This document shows, piece after piece, positions 10,291 through 22,214 of a DNA stretch of 64,000 nucleotides. The notes under the pieces are model-generated. The model was not told the origin of the DNA. It worked only from the letters and a program-made list of their open reading frames with translations, and made no database searches. The stretch lies in assembly GCA_006503535.1 (NCBI GenBank), contig QYRS01000010.1, forward strand, positions 2,480,001 to 2,544,000. The letters are read 5' to 3'. A program made the position numbers and the translations under genes. Origin of the DNA: Arthrinium phaeospermum. Its lineage: Eukaryota; Ascomycota; Sordariomycetes; Amphisphaeriales; Apiosporaceae. Position 1 is the stretch's first letter. Each line of letters starts with the position of its first letter.

Positions 10291-10370
10291 TCTACTGGGA
10301 GTCGTATATGAACTGAGTTGGGTTCGAATCCTAACAGCGCTAGTGGTCTTCGGTTTTTGACCTCTTCTGG
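10291..10370 (+). repeat. 80-bp perfect direct repeat, copy 1
   Basis: This block is identical base for base to 10521-10600, at an offset of 230 bp. It includes GGTTCGAATCC, a good tRNA-type B-box, followed by CTAACAGCGCTA. Confidence 0.9.
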
Positions 10371-10572
10371 TAGCGCTGTTAGCCGATTGGTAGCAAACCC
10401 AACAGTCTGGAGTCATTGTGGCCCGCGACCAGGGGCGGTCTAGGGTTCGAATACCCGTGTATGCATTAATTTCTTGGGACCGACTGCGAAGGTGCGGGGG
10501 CGCACCTTGTGTTGGCGGTGTCTACTGGGAGTCGTATATGAACTGAGTTGGGTTCGAATCCTAACAGCGCTA
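10371..10572. repeat. About 200-bp segment with 12-bp terminal inverted repeats
   Basis: It starts TAGCGCTGTTAG (10371-10382) and ends CTAACAGCGCTA (10561-10572), a perfect 12-bp inverted pair. Inside are a tRNA D-arm-like AGCCGATTGGTAGC and a second B-box-like GGGTTCGAATACCC near 10443. It could be a tRNA-derived SINE-like unit or a tiny TIR element whose outer end was duplicated. If the first TA is taken as a target site, the termini would be GCGCTGTTAG. Confidence 0.5.
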
Positions 10573-10600
10573 GTGGTCTTCGGTTTTTGACCTCTTCTGG
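10521..10600 (+). repeat. 80-bp perfect direct repeat, copy 2
   Basis: Identical to 10291-10370. The sequences flanking the two copies diverge immediately, so the unit boundary is sharp. Confidence 0.9.
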
Positions 10601-10729
10601 CGGGAGGTCTAAACAATTACCCGAAGGAGGGAGGGTGCGCAAAAGAAAATTCATCCCGAGTTGTGTGTGTGAGTGGAAATGCTGCTACGCACTGATGCCG
10701 CGACTTAGGGTCCAACCGGTTTCGTCTTG

Positions 10730-11079
10730 AGCGCTAGCGCAAACCCTGTGCAGCACCACCGCGTTTCCTGTGCAGCACCACTATCGTACCGATATTCCAT
10801 TACTAACTTCGTCGCGTCGCCAATACATAAATATATACCAGAAAACCCGGATTCTAATTAACTCGAACCCTATTCGAACCTTACCTAACCTAACTACCTA
10901 ACTCGAACCCTAACCCGTTACTTTTAAAAGAGATATCGTCGCCAAAAGAACGTCGTCGACCTTCGTCGATTTAGAAATACTTCGCGTTACGTAAAAAATA
11001 GAGGAGACTTTACCTAAATAGGCTTAAACTAGTGCTGCACAGGAAACGCGGTGGTGCTGCACAGGGTTTGCGGAGCGCT
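10730..11079. mobile_element. MITE-like element with about 48-bp terminal inverted repeats
   Basis: The left end (10730-10778) and the right end (11031-11079) are inverted copies. Both begin AGCGCT, differ by two to three bases, and then match perfectly for 40 bp. Each arm contains the motif CCTGTGCAGCAC twice, separated by CACCGCGTTT-type spacer. The interior is AT-rich with CGTCG motifs and encodes nothing. At about 350 bp this fits a non-autonomous DNA transposon. A clear target-site duplication was not found. Confidence 0.75.
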
Positions 11080-14000
11080 AGAAGGGGGGTTAGATTACAT
11101 AACCGCCAGGCAATTACCAGTTTCGAGGTCGCTGTGGAAGAAATGAAAGGACGAAGAGATAAGGGAAGATTCATTCGACAGAGACGGTAGAAGGATTGAA
11201 AAACCAAAACCCAAAAACCAAAAGAAGAGTTAAGATGAGATGACGGTAGGTGGTAGGGTAGCGTTGGTGTCGCGTTACCTTCACCAGAGGTCCTTCGCGT
11301 ATCGTTGAAGATGGGAGATTAGATTACCTATTGCTTGTTGAATTGACATTGATGGCTTGTTGTGGTGGTATTATTAGCCCGCCGGCTCGCCTTCCTGCGC
11401 CTGGTACACGCCCATGCCTACATCATAGTCGCGAACTACTGCAGTGCGACCACCATCCACTCCCCTGTAGATGTGCAGCTGGCGGCAGCACAACTGGATG
11501 CACATGCAATCTTAAGATGAGCGTTGTGGTTGGCGGGCTCCCGAGGCGCGCAGATGTCGGAGAGACGCGCTCCTGCACGTTGGATGTAGGCGACCGGTCA
11601 ACATGTCCAGAAATGGGCATGGGCATCAGGGTCCCCATTGGATTGATTGATAAGACGGCACTGCCCGAGGTCATGCGGTCCATATATTGTTGTTATGTCT
11701 GATTTCAGGGTGGGCTGCCAGAGTGCGTGCATGCGTGCAGCCAAAGAAAAGGCGAATGGGGAGAGAGAGAGAGAGGAGAGGGGTGGGATGGGAATTGATC
11801 CATCTTTCTCATCTTATTACCCCGCGCTTCTTTATCCAGCAGGCCAGCAGCAAGGACCAGGCCATGTGTATTGGGCTGGCAATTTCATTTATTGCTGAGA
11901 TTGTATTGTTATTGTTTTATCCCAAGCAGTGTATAATTTGTTTACATTGCAACAACCGCTATTTGGGCAAATGACCCGGGTTAGGCTTGTCTTGAAGTTA
12001 GCAGGTTCTCCACGTGCTCCCGACCGGTGACCGGTGACCGAGCTCCAGGAGCGAAGCCAGCCCAGGTGGTATGGCGTATGGAGAACAGAGGAGAGAGAGG
12101 GGAGCATTGGCCAGGAGCATTCCAGTGCCATGCCTCCCATGCCGATAATCCCACCAACGGACAACCGTGCTCAGCGAACCGCCATGGTCATGGATGGCAG
12201 CGCGGAGGATGGATCGAATCGACCGGCGAGAAACATACCTCTTCGAGAGCTGGATTTGCCCTGGCAAGACCTCGAGGTGTGATTGAGTGGAGGTTGTCGC
12301 GCGCGCACATGGAAAGTCCTTGGACGGGTTCATGACTTGACTGACCTTAATAAACTGGGCCCAACCTTGTTGCGTCCGAACCAGGCCAGACGGCGCAATT
12401 GCCTCTTGGCTCCGAAGCCTATCCTCAAAGACAAAATCGAGATGAAATGGACGGAAACCAGCAGATTGGGTCGCGGCAGTTCGAACCGACTTCCTCGCAA
12501 AAAGTCAATTCGAGGCCGCACCAGGCCATGGTTCTGGCCGAGGTTCTGGCATGGCTCAAACCGGATCGCCAGTTTGGCCACTGCAATCAAGCCATGGTGC
12601 AGCTAAACCGCCACGCCGGCCGCGAAGCTACGTGCAAGGCTGCAGATGCTACTATGTACTAGGCAAGAGCGAACAGGCGCCTTAGCACCTTAGCACCTGG
12701 TGCATCCCGGACGTTTGGAAGAACCGCTGCGAAGGAGTGTTCGGCTCTCTTCCACCTCACTGTCTAGCAGTCGAGCCAGGTTTTGGATTAGTGTAGCGAA
12801 ATTAGAGAAGCTTCATCTCCGCAAATTGACAATTGACAGGGGGGAAGGGGTATGTGCACTCATTGCTGGCTCAATTAAGCATTGCTGCGAACGCGGAGGA
12901 ATGCGCTCAATCGACCCCCAAATGCCAGGTGCCAAGGGTAAACGAAATGCTGTCGACGTCAACCGCATGCGTTCTCCCGCTGAAGAATCGGAAAGGCAAT
13001 AGTTGTCTGCACGATGCTAACAAACAACGGCTTGTTGGTTGAGGTTGAGGTTGAGTCAGTTGGTAGGGGATCATATGCAAGATGCCGGAGCGGGATGGCA
13101 ATGGGACGCTGCAGATCGACTGGTTGGATCCTCCTCCCTTGCGTCGGCCTCTCCCTCTTCTCCTTCGTATCTACTATGGCTGACTGGCCTGCTGTGGTTG
13201 CTCAAGTCATTTCCAGGCCGCTTGTTTTGAAGCAGCGCCCGGAGCTCCTGAGTGGTCACGGGATACGGAGTACAAGAAAAATCAAACATAGATGTCGCAC
13301 CTTCATTACCTAGCCCATGCCGTTTGATGCTCATCAGTCGATGCGCGGGGAAGAGACCTGCATGAGAGGGAAAGACAAGACCCGTTTCTCCCGACAATGG
13401 AAACGTGATTTTTCAGCCCGCTCGATGCTTTTTTGGCATCATCGCTGTGCCGCTGGGCAAAGAAGAAGAACCCCAGGTCAATGCTGACATAACGGAGAAA
13501 CTATTCAACATGCGAGGCAGGCCTCTGGCAGGGCCAGTGCCGATCACTATGTCGCTGGCAGTAGTAATAAACCGAAAGGCAACCAGCGACTCGTGTTCAG
13601 CTATGGAATCCTTGGCACTGGCCAATTGTCGCATGGTGCAAAGTAACAAAGCGGGCTGAACTGGCGATGACGGAACCCAACGGCCAAAAGGGAAGAAAAG
13701 GCCCCGAAGACAGTACGAACCAGTCTGTCAGATGGTGAGACGGATTCCGCCCGCACTATCGGACGACAGATGGCTTGCCGCTGGTGTTTTGGCTAGATGG
13801 GCTAGACAGCATGGCTGCATTGTCGTCGGATATGATCAGGCAGTACCCACAGAAAAGACCCAGTTCGGCCAAAGTGAAGGATAACATTCGGAAGAGAATT
13901 ATGTTGACATCCAAAGAGGGTCGCCTCGCTCCAAAATGTTATGCTAGCGTTGGCAGTAGGCACAGTGCAATGTCGGAGCTCTGTGTACGGCCGGGATGGA

Positions 14001-17000
14001 GAGACACGCCTAGCAAGGATTCTGACTGTAGAATTGTGAGATCTGAGAGCTTATCCCTTGTCGCTGCAGCACCCTGCATGGCCCGTTTTCATCTGCGCTC
14101 AGAAGTGAGACCTGGGTGTCAGAACTAAAGGTCATCGTGCGGGCGAGCAGGTTTGTCTCGAACTTTTGGCGGACAAACAAGTCATGGAAAGCTTCCCCAT
14201 GTCTTCAGCTGTTCAAGGGCGATGGCCAAGGGACAGTGGGAGTGTGAACATGGTGCATGGCGTTTGGAAGCTGGAAAAATAATAGGGGGTGGCAGGAGAA
14301 ACCCGGCATAGAACGTGGGAGCCCGCCGGACTCAGGGGTAGGGGCTAGGCAGATGGCCGACGAGGATCCCGTCTTGGGTAAAGCGTCAGGAACATGAGCG
14401 CTATTGGCTCGCGGAAGAGAGTGCCGACCCGCTGTGATGGACGATGCATGGTGGGACCTTGCAGCTCTGCCACATGCCTTTTTTTGATGGGCTCTGGGTG
14501 GTGCTGCTGAGCTTTTGTCAGCTGCTTCCATGTCCAATGTGATTCGCCATGTACAGTACCTATCGTAGCAGTCGGAATGAATGCCTGGTCGATGAGAACT
14601 TGCTCAACAACGTCATGCGAATTATACTCTGGGACAGAGCAACTGTGTGCAATGGCCCCTTGCTTGTTCCGCTAAATGACCCGACCCGATGAGAGGAGCG
14701 CCCGATGTAGTCTCTTCAGGGCACAAAGGATGTGGAGGGATCCGAAAACGCCACGGAGATTGATAACCTGCATATCTGAGACACAGACAGCATCGACTGC
14801 AACCAGCAGGTGGGCTGAAACACCCAAGAGAAAGAAAGAAAAAATTGACGTCGTTTGGTGATAGCCCGGCAAGTTGCGTACCCAGGTACGGGCAGAAGCA
14901 GGTAAGTTTTCTTTCCTTTTTCTCCTCGACGAGGGCAGGAGGGGTAGCACCCGTTTGTTCCCACGCTCATCAAACATCAAACGTGGGGAGAGGAAACGGT
15001 TGGTTGACTTTAACCTCAACCTACCTTGGGGCTTGAGATGGTCTGGAGCGTTGTCTCGGCCGTGGCAAGCCCGCCCAAGCAATAGCGACTGTGCCTATCC
15101 ATGTTAGGAGCCGCATCGTCCTACGTACTAGGTAGCCGGCCATCGGTGGTATCCAGCCTCGTATAGCAATGTGTACGGAGTAATCGAAAGACTGTACGAC
15201 TTTGGTGCCGAGGTTATGCATTGGCAATGAAGAGAATCATTCGACAGCGAGGTCAAGCCGAGTAATCCACCCGAGCCAGGTACATTGTGGACATACAATA
15301 GTGCAAGGTGTCGAAGTCATGATCGTCGAATCCCAAGTGCCGGGAGTCAGATGGGCCTATGAAATTGGGGGAGATTGCTCCAGCGGACTCCGATTCCCAC
15401 GAAGTAGTGGCGGAGAGTTGGTGGAGGAAACGACAGTAGACCCACCGGATCAATCCAACGCCGCGGGACGACGTTGTTTGTTCTTGCCTGGGAGCTTCCA
15501 ATCATAGAATCATAGATAGAGAGTAGTACGCATACTAGCAAGTGTGCTATCGGTTTTCTGCCACTGCATCCGTCCTAAAATAGAGGTTGAAAGGATTTGC
15601 ATACATATGCAGGTGTCAGACAAGACGGCTGCTGGTGCGAAGGGGAATTGAGCAGAGGGAGAGAGAGAGGAGGGAGAGACCTGTCAGCCTTGGGCGGTTT
15701 TAGTGGGAAGCAACGGCGAGATGGGCGCTAATAAGCAAAGCCACGGGCCAATCCACCGAAGCCTCGAGAGCCAATTGTGGCCATGGCCAAGAAGTAAGTA
15801 CCTGCCTACTTCTGCTTACACAATCATACTTGCATCAATGCACATATTTCAAAAATTGTTCAGGCAGCGTCATCATGTTGAGATGAGATGGTTACCTAGA
15901 ATGCCAGCTGAAGCTGATCTTTGTGCACAGCTGCGCGGTCGATGCGATGCATGCGCCGTAGATCGATGGGAGGCAAGAAGAAATATTTCGCATGTGTGCT
16001 CGAACCAATCGTAATGACCTAACGGCCTCTCCGCCAATTACAGATGTCATGCAAGTCTTAGCTGAGGAAATACATGCGAATAAGAAGCAAAATTAACAGT
16101 AAAAAGAACCCAGATTGGAAGCGAAGGGAAGGGGAAGGGGAAGGGGCGTTTGTTATGTCTCTTCCCCCTTCTTTCCCAGCCCTCACCCCACGTCTCATCC
16201 CAAGACGGCACTTCAGCAAAGTCGCAGTTGACATCATGCAATCTGACGACAGGGCAAACGTCCCTATCGTGCCATGGCAGTCATTGATTGCGGAAATGTT
16301 CATCATCGGACAATGAGACCACAGCTTGCCATCGTATCACCGGCGGTTGGTACGGTCGGTGGTTATAACGATCATGCAGTTTAGTAGCAGTTGATGGGGT
16401 TATCGTTTAAATAGTGCATCTTGCAGTGGGATCGCCGCAGCACTGGGCAGAAGGGGGCACAATACTGGATGGGCAGCAGGCTCACAGGTTCCAGGCTCGC
16501 AGAGGTGGTTGTGACAGTGTCTTCTACTGTGTGCTTGGGTCCCCCTCCACGCTCCCGGTCAGGATGCTACCTTCACTTCGGGCACGCCCCCCTGGCACCC
16601 ACCCCTGGCGCAGGAAAAAAAAAAGAATCTCTTTGGAGCTCGGTCGCCCAAGCATCCTTGCCCCCAGTCGGCCCCAGTCCCTAGTCAATTTCCACCGCTC
16701 AGGTTATCCATTTTGGGTTGAATCTCGCTGTCACCTCCATTGATTGGAAGTCCACACTTGGGAGGTCCAATCCAATGGCCCTCGATTGATTGATTGACTG
16801 GCGTGCGTCGACCGAGTCTAATGTCTACCAGACTTTTTGCTCCCAATCTGTTCTCGCCTCTTTCCTCTTGTTGTCCCGCAGGCGATACCTATCACCTCCT
16901 TCCGTTCCCTACCTGCTCCAGTTTCTTCTTGGAAGCCCTCACCATAGTCGTTCGTTCATCCAACCCGGCCGCCCTGGCACCACTTCACCACAACCGACCT

Positions 17001-18098
17001 TCTCCAATTCGACCCGCGGGGAAAAAAAAAGGCATCAATCTTTGGACAGCGACACAGCGATCAACCACAACAGAAACACGGGCCCTTTTTTGGTAACAGA
17101 GCAATTTCCGACACATCATTAAACACCGTATCACGGCTACTTTTCTCTGGCATCCAGCGCAAGGCAAATCACAACATTTGCTCATTTCCATTCCAGCGCC
17201 CGCACTTTCGTTGGCCCTGAAGAAAACGCAGTCTCAGCTGCCGCCCGCCTAATCTGCAGGTACCATTGGCCTCTGCACCACGTTACACCAAGGCAACTTT
17301 CGCACCCAGGAGAGCACCAGCGACGACGACGAAACCGACGACAACTGCAAAGGGACGAGCAGATCGGGCCTCGAATTATCGATTTCCGACGAGTGCAGGA
17401 TATATTAGATCTTGGGTGTTTCAAGCGCATGTTCCAAGAGCCACCGTCAACTTTTCTTGTTCTACGTTGGGACGAAAAACCTCCGTACATCAAGCTAGCA
17501 GCAGCAAGCACCCTGAGCTGGGCTGTGTGATCGTCAACCTCCCCTCGTCGCCCAACTTCATGCTTTACGTTTGTGACAAACAAATATAAGCTTAGCAGGT
17601 GAAACAGCTTCGTTACAGCCGACAGGCCAGCGTACAGGTAATTGACCCAATTGTTTTCTTTCCCGTCAATCGCCTGGCAGCTATATACCCTGCAGCTCCC
17701 CCCATGAGGTTGCACCGACAAGTTGGAGCGTTCCTCCCGACCACGGATACTGGTTGCGAGGTGTCAGTCGGCTTCATTTGCCGATGCACCAGTCCGCTTT
17801 GCAAGTCTGGCATTTGAAACTTGAGAGACTATACTAAGCGTGCAATTCTGTAATATAGGCGTTCCGCACTCCCGTTCCGCCAAGGCAATTGTGCCTGCAT
17901 CCCGGCTTCGTTCGAAATACTGGACCACTGCTGCACCTACAGATTCTGTCCTGCCTTTTCTTCATTGATGGAAACCACAACACGGCGTCTGTAGCTCCTT
18001 GAATCGGGCGGTCTCTCACAAATCGATCTCACCTCGGACATTGACAGCACGCAACTACACACGCCCAGCCCTCGGCACACCCACAACACATCGCCAGG
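11080..18098. other. 7-kb gene-poor region and long leader of the next gene
   Basis: No conserved coding region is recognised over about 7 kb. Features are simple sequence: a GA-rich tract near 11761-11790, ACCGGTG repeats near 12020, GA-rich 15655-15680, GGAAGG repeats near 16120-16145, an A-run near 16612 and CT-rich stretches at 16840-16950. The CT-rich part and the several short upstream open frames from about 16.8 kb suggest promoter and long 5' UTR of the gene at 18099. Multi-exon or non-coding genes cannot be excluded. Confidence 0.45.
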
Positions 18099-21000
18099 AT
18101 GAACAGATTCAGAACCAAGAAGAAGGCCAAGGAGGAGGCGTTCGCGCCGCGGCCCTCGCAGGACTCGGAATCGTCAGGATTCAGGTTCAGAAAGGGAAAG
18201 AAGCCACAGGAGGAACCAAAGCCTGAAGAAATCGACCTTTCGTCGGCACTGCCGTCTTCAGATGACTTCCGCACCAGTTTATTGATGACGGGTCTTTCCG
18301 CTCGATTTTCCATGCTCCGGGAACAGGACGACCCCAGCACCAAGATCGGAAAGGCCCTCGACGACAGTGTTCTATTCCCGAAACGGCAGTCGAGGATGCA
18401 GGACCTCGGGCCTGCGGGTGCTCTTTCTGCTCTCGGTGGCCTATCGGATATAGCAGAGGTCGAGTCAATTCGGGCACCTTTCGCTCGAAACGACCCGTAC
18501 GCTTCAGACAACGAATCAACACACGGCAGCGTCATGACAAGGGCGAAGCCCACGGAGGGTAACAACCTATTCGGCGGAAGGCAGAAGGTCTACAAGGTTT
18601 CTGCGGGAGGTGGCATGAACGGAAGGGTACTATACGACGACGACGTCGCTTTATCGGCATTTCAGAAATGGAAGCGAGATGAGCAAAAGCGCAAGTCGTT
18701 GGAAGCCGCCAACGACGATGGCGATGACGGCTCTCGGAGGCCTTCTATGGAGGAGCCGTACCCGCGCTCCGAGTCGCCGTTCTCCAGCTCCTACAACCGG
18801 AAGCGGGAAACCAACTCGACCACGTCTTCCATACCTTCCATGGCTCGCAACTCCACAGCCGCCACCTCCATAACATCACAACAGCCTACGCCATCTGTCA
18901 AAGACTGGCAAGGTGGCTCTACTGCCCCAACTTCTGCGAGCTCTACACCGGTTTTGGAGCGAACCTTCACGCGAGCGCGCCGCCTCTACGAGACGGGCCT
19001 CAACAACGACCTTCAGGAGCAGCAATCTTCGGCCCTGTCCAAAATGGACACGCTCAGCCGACAGCGCAACTTGGGAGCACGGACCCCTGATCTTGGACAA
19101 GCCTCGCCGTCTCCGACAACATCTGCCTTCTCCGATCGATTGTTTGGAGACCGCAGAATCCTGTCCAAGGCTAGTGCCCCGCAGCTACGATCAATGAGCC
19201 CAACCTCGAGATCTGGGTCTGGGACACCGGATCTGGGAATCCGAGTACCCAGCAGCGGCGGCGACAGCCGAAACGGCAGTTTTGCAGGAACTGCGCCTCT
19301 GAGCCCCCCAATCAGCGAAAGCGAGGAGATTTCCGCGCTCCCCATCGGGCCCAACGATCGCGGCAAGGCCACCGCCCTGGGCGTTTTCCAGAAACCAGCG
19401 CAACCGTACGACGAGTCTCGTTTTGCGCAACGGCAACTCCAGCTCCAGCAAGGTCGCGAGACACCCACTCAGCGATCCCGAACCGAGTCCAATGCCTCCC
19501 AAAGGTCGGGATCCACACCCCAGCCCCTTGATCTCAAGGTAACCCCAACACTCGAGGAAGAGCCCAGCGGTTCCACTTTCTTCGACGACTCGGATGTTTC
19601 TCCAGGCATGCCTCCTCCTCAATTGCACATCGAGCGTCCTGCCGATAATGTGCATCCTGCTCTGCGACATGGCGCGTTGCCTACACCACTTTCTCTCTCC
19701 GGCAGGTCAGACGGTCAACCGTCTCCCACCGCGGAGCCTTCGTCTCTATCGCCGCAGCCTCAGCTCACGCCAGCAGACTCGCCAACCCTTGGCCCTGGTG
19801 CCATAGCCGGGCTTAGTGGTATGGTCCGTAAGCATCTTCGAGCAGACAGTGGAGCCTCTTCCATCTACGGCATTACTTCCGCCACCGAAGACAACGACAG
19901 GCACTACGCCAACGAAGTGAATGATTACCGGGACCTCGTGAACAACACTTCGTCTTGGAATCCCCAACATGACAGCACGGCCCCGGGATTCAATGCTGTT
20001 GCGGACGAGGCCGTATCTCCAAGCAACCCCGGTGCCAGCAGGGAGTCTCGAGGTGCGGATGAGTTCGCGAGAGAACTCGCTGACGGCGCCCGCCGTGTAC
20101 GCGAAAAGCTCACATCCTATGTCGAATCCGACAATGGCTCGACCACGAACTTGGCCCTTCCAGAGAACAGGGAACCATCAAACGCTCAACTGTCCAAACC
20201 AGCGCCCTTCGGCTTGTTGAGGAGCAAAACCAGCCTTGGCACGATGGCACAGCCGCCCAAGGCCGGCAAGATGCTAGCTCGCACTCCTACATCGCCGGGC
20301 CAAATCGGTCAACCATCTCGTGATGAAACGAGGGAGGTAGCCGATATGTCCGGAGGAAACGAGTCTGAAGGCAATGGCGAACAACATGCCGGAATCCGCG
20401 CGTTCCGCCAGGCTCGACGGGACCTTCAGAGACTGAAGGAAGCTGAGATGCAACAGCGCCGCCCACCGCCACAAGGAGGCCTGCCCGAGCCTCCTGCCGG
20501 GCGTTCCACACCGACCAACCAGCGGAACCCTGCACACCGATCTCCTAGCAGAGACAGGAAGCCTCCTCTACCCCTGTCGCAGCGAAGGCCAAGTGTGGAC
20601 ACTATCAACGTCTCTCGTTCCGGATCCAGAGGCGCCTTGTCCATTGAGCACGACAGAAGCGGATCTGATTCCAGTCGCGAGCGTCCCGGTAGCCGACCCG
20701 AAAGTCGACAGACTCGCTCGAGAAATGGCTCGTCGCCGCCAGCCCGCCTGCTGGAATCGAACGACGACCGCCAGCCAATGCGGTCGCCTGGTCTGCCTGG
20801 AACCAACATCCGACGCTCGCCCCACATGCCCCCGCAAGGCTTTGCTGGGAACTCGCCAGCAAGGACACAACAGCAACAGCAACAAGGTCTTCGCGTTCGG
20901 CCTGTTCAAGACTCGGAGCTGGGCAACCCCTCGCCTATCTCGCCCATGCCCTCGTCTTTCATCCCTCAATCTGGTCTGCCCTCGTCTCCGCGCGCCTTCA

Positions 21001-21578
21001 AGACTCCCAACCCTGGTCTCAACCCGGATGGATCTGAGGTCCCCGGGCTCAACGACAACATGAAACGCACAGTCAAGAAGCGCGAGATCTCGGAACCGAC
21101 CTTTGTCATGTCCACCTCTCGTGTGCCTACCGTATCACTACCCGCTGAGGCTTGTGCCAATCGGGACCGAGGCAACAGCCGCTCCCGGTCCAACAGCAGG
21201 TCCGACAATTTTGCGCCACCTCTGCCGCCGATCAACCCCAGACGCCGACAGGAGGGCTCCAAGACGAGGACCATCTTTGGTTCTCTGGTAGGTCGCAAGA
21301 GCGACGAGGGCAACGCCAGCGCCCCGCAACTCTCGACCGGTCCTAGGCCTGGCTCGGCGAATCCCTCCGACGACGACGTGGCGGATAAGCCCGTCACCCG
21401 TCAGCTCCGCAAGATGGCCTCGGAAGCACAAGGCATGCAGCTCAACCGCCCCATGGGCGCGCCCAACAGCAACAACCAATACGCCAACATGGCTCCCCCA
21501 GCTGCGAGGATGGTGGTTACCCAGAACGCGAAGGACCGCGAACGAACCAGCGCCGTGCTGCCAGGTGGCATGATTTGA
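18099..21578 (+). CDS. Large disordered fungal conserved protein
   Basis: A single uninterrupted exon encodes 1159 aa. The N-terminus is very basic (NRFRTKKKAKEE) and a recognisable ordered-looking stretch lies at residues about 45-200, including LSARFSMLREQDDPSTKIGK and RAKPTEGNNLFGGRQKVYK, followed by an acidic DDD and a charged AFQKWKRDEQKRK segment. The rest is low-complexity, rich in Ser, Pro, Arg, Gln and Asn, with a short poly-Gln run (about residue 925), SR dipeptides and a basic C-terminal third. No catalytic domain or membrane segment is visible. I have seen this N-terminal pattern in conserved filamentous-fungal hypothetical proteins but cannot name it. Long disorder suggests a scaffold or condensate component, which is inference. 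It has a long candidate leader upstream. Confidence 0.85.
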   Translation: MNRFRTKKKAKEEAFAPRPSQDSESSGFRFRKGKKPQEEPKPEEIDLSSALPSSDDFRTSLLMTGLSARFSMLREQDDPSTKIGKALDDSVLFPKRQSRMQDLGPAGALSALGGLSDIAEVESIRAPFARNDPYASDNESTHGSVMTRAKPTEGNNLFGGRQKVYKVSAGGGMNGRVLYDDDVALSAFQKWKRDEQKRKSLEAANDDGDDGSRRPSMEEPYPRSESPFSSSYNRKRETNSTTSSIPSMARNSTAATSITSQQPTPSVKDWQGGSTAPTSASSTPVLERTFTRARRLYETGLNNDLQEQQSSALSKMDTLSRQRNLGARTPDLGQASPSPTTSAFSDRLFGDRRILSKASAPQLRSMSPTSRSGSGTPDLGIRVPSSGGDSRNGSFAGTAPLSPPISESEEISALPIGPNDRGKATALGVFQKPAQPYDESRFAQRQLQLQQGRETPTQRSRTESNASQRSGSTPQPLDLKVTPTLEEEPSGSTFFDDSDVSPGMPPPQLHIERPADNVHPALRHGALPTPLSLSGRSDGQPSPTAEPSSLSPQPQLTPADSPTLGPGAIAGLSGMVRKHLRADSGASSIYGITSATEDNDRHYANEVNDYRDLVNNTSSWNPQHDSTAPGFNAVADEAVSPSNPGASRESRGADEFARELADGARRVREKLTSYVESDNGSTTNLALPENREPSNAQLSKPAPFGLLRSKTSLGTMAQPPKAGKMLARTPTSPGQIGQPSRDETREVADMSGGNESEGNGEQHAGIRAFRQARRDLQRLKEAEMQQRRPPPQGGLPEPPAGRSTPTNQRNPAHRSPSRDRKPPLPLSQRRPSVDTINVSRSGSRGALSIEHDRSGSDSSRERPGSRPESRQTRSRNGSSPPARLLESNDDRQPMRSPGLPGTNIRRSPHMPPQGFAGNSPARTQQQQQQGLRVRPVQDSELGNPSPISPMPSSFIPQSGLPSSPRAFKTPNPGLNPDGSEVPGLNDNMKRTVKKREISEPTFVMSTSRVPTVSLPAEACANRDRGNSRSRSNSRSDNFAPPLPPINPRRRQEGSKTRTIFGSLVGRKSDEGNASAPQLSTGPRPGSANPSDDDVADKPVTRQLRKMASEAQGMQLNRPMGAPNSNNQYANMAPPAARMVVTQNAKDRERTSAVLPGGMI

Positions 21579-22214
21579 TGTCGCCTGGGCTAGTTTTCCT
21601 CAAAAGTTATGACGAACGCCCCTCTCCCATTGGTATCGGGTAATGCACACTTCACATGTTTATACCTTATTGTCTTTTCTCATTGATTTTGGGTTTTATT
21701 TTTTTTCAATTGTAATTTCTTTGTTTATGCCCATGGTGGAGTTTCGACGCTTGTTCGGGCTGGTCTCGGAGTTCAAGTGTGGGCTGAAAATCTATGTATG
21801 TGAGGGACAGGAATGGGGCGAGCGACTTGACATATGCACAACATCGGCATGGCGGGTTTTCACTATCTCGTCTCTTGTTTTTCTACGCAAACGTTGAGGG
21901 AGATTCTGGATGAGAGATACCGCTGCATATTTGTGGGCGCAAGAAATCTGATTTGGGGACGGCTTGTCCCGCCGGGCAAGCAAAGACTGAATGAACAAAG
22001 AGGGAGACCCGGACCCTCACGGGTTCTTGGATGTACGAGAGGGATGTGTATGTGTGTGGGGGTGAAGATATCACCTTGATGTACCAAAAGTTTTCAGAGC
22101 ACATCAAACCAAGAAGTAGTGTCGATGACATATATACACACTATGACACCAAACATGATGCCACTTGCTTCGCTGTATCCAATTGAGTGACTGCGCGACC
22201 CGGACCTTTCCAAT
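21579..22214. other. Convergent 3' regions
   Basis: This lies between the stop of the disordered-protein gene (+) and the stop of the GNAT gene (-). T-rich sequence near 21690-21725 could carry 3' processing signals. No gene is seen. Confidence 0.5.

Noticed and set aside
10870..10920. CTAACC/CCCTAA-like repeats inside the MITE-like element, possible interstitial telomere
   Set aside because: Units are irregular and few; not a true (TTAGGG)n tract.
13405..15507. Several short open frames on both strands in the gene-poor region
   Set aside because: No conserved motif, no matching splice structure and no neighbouring homologous pieces.
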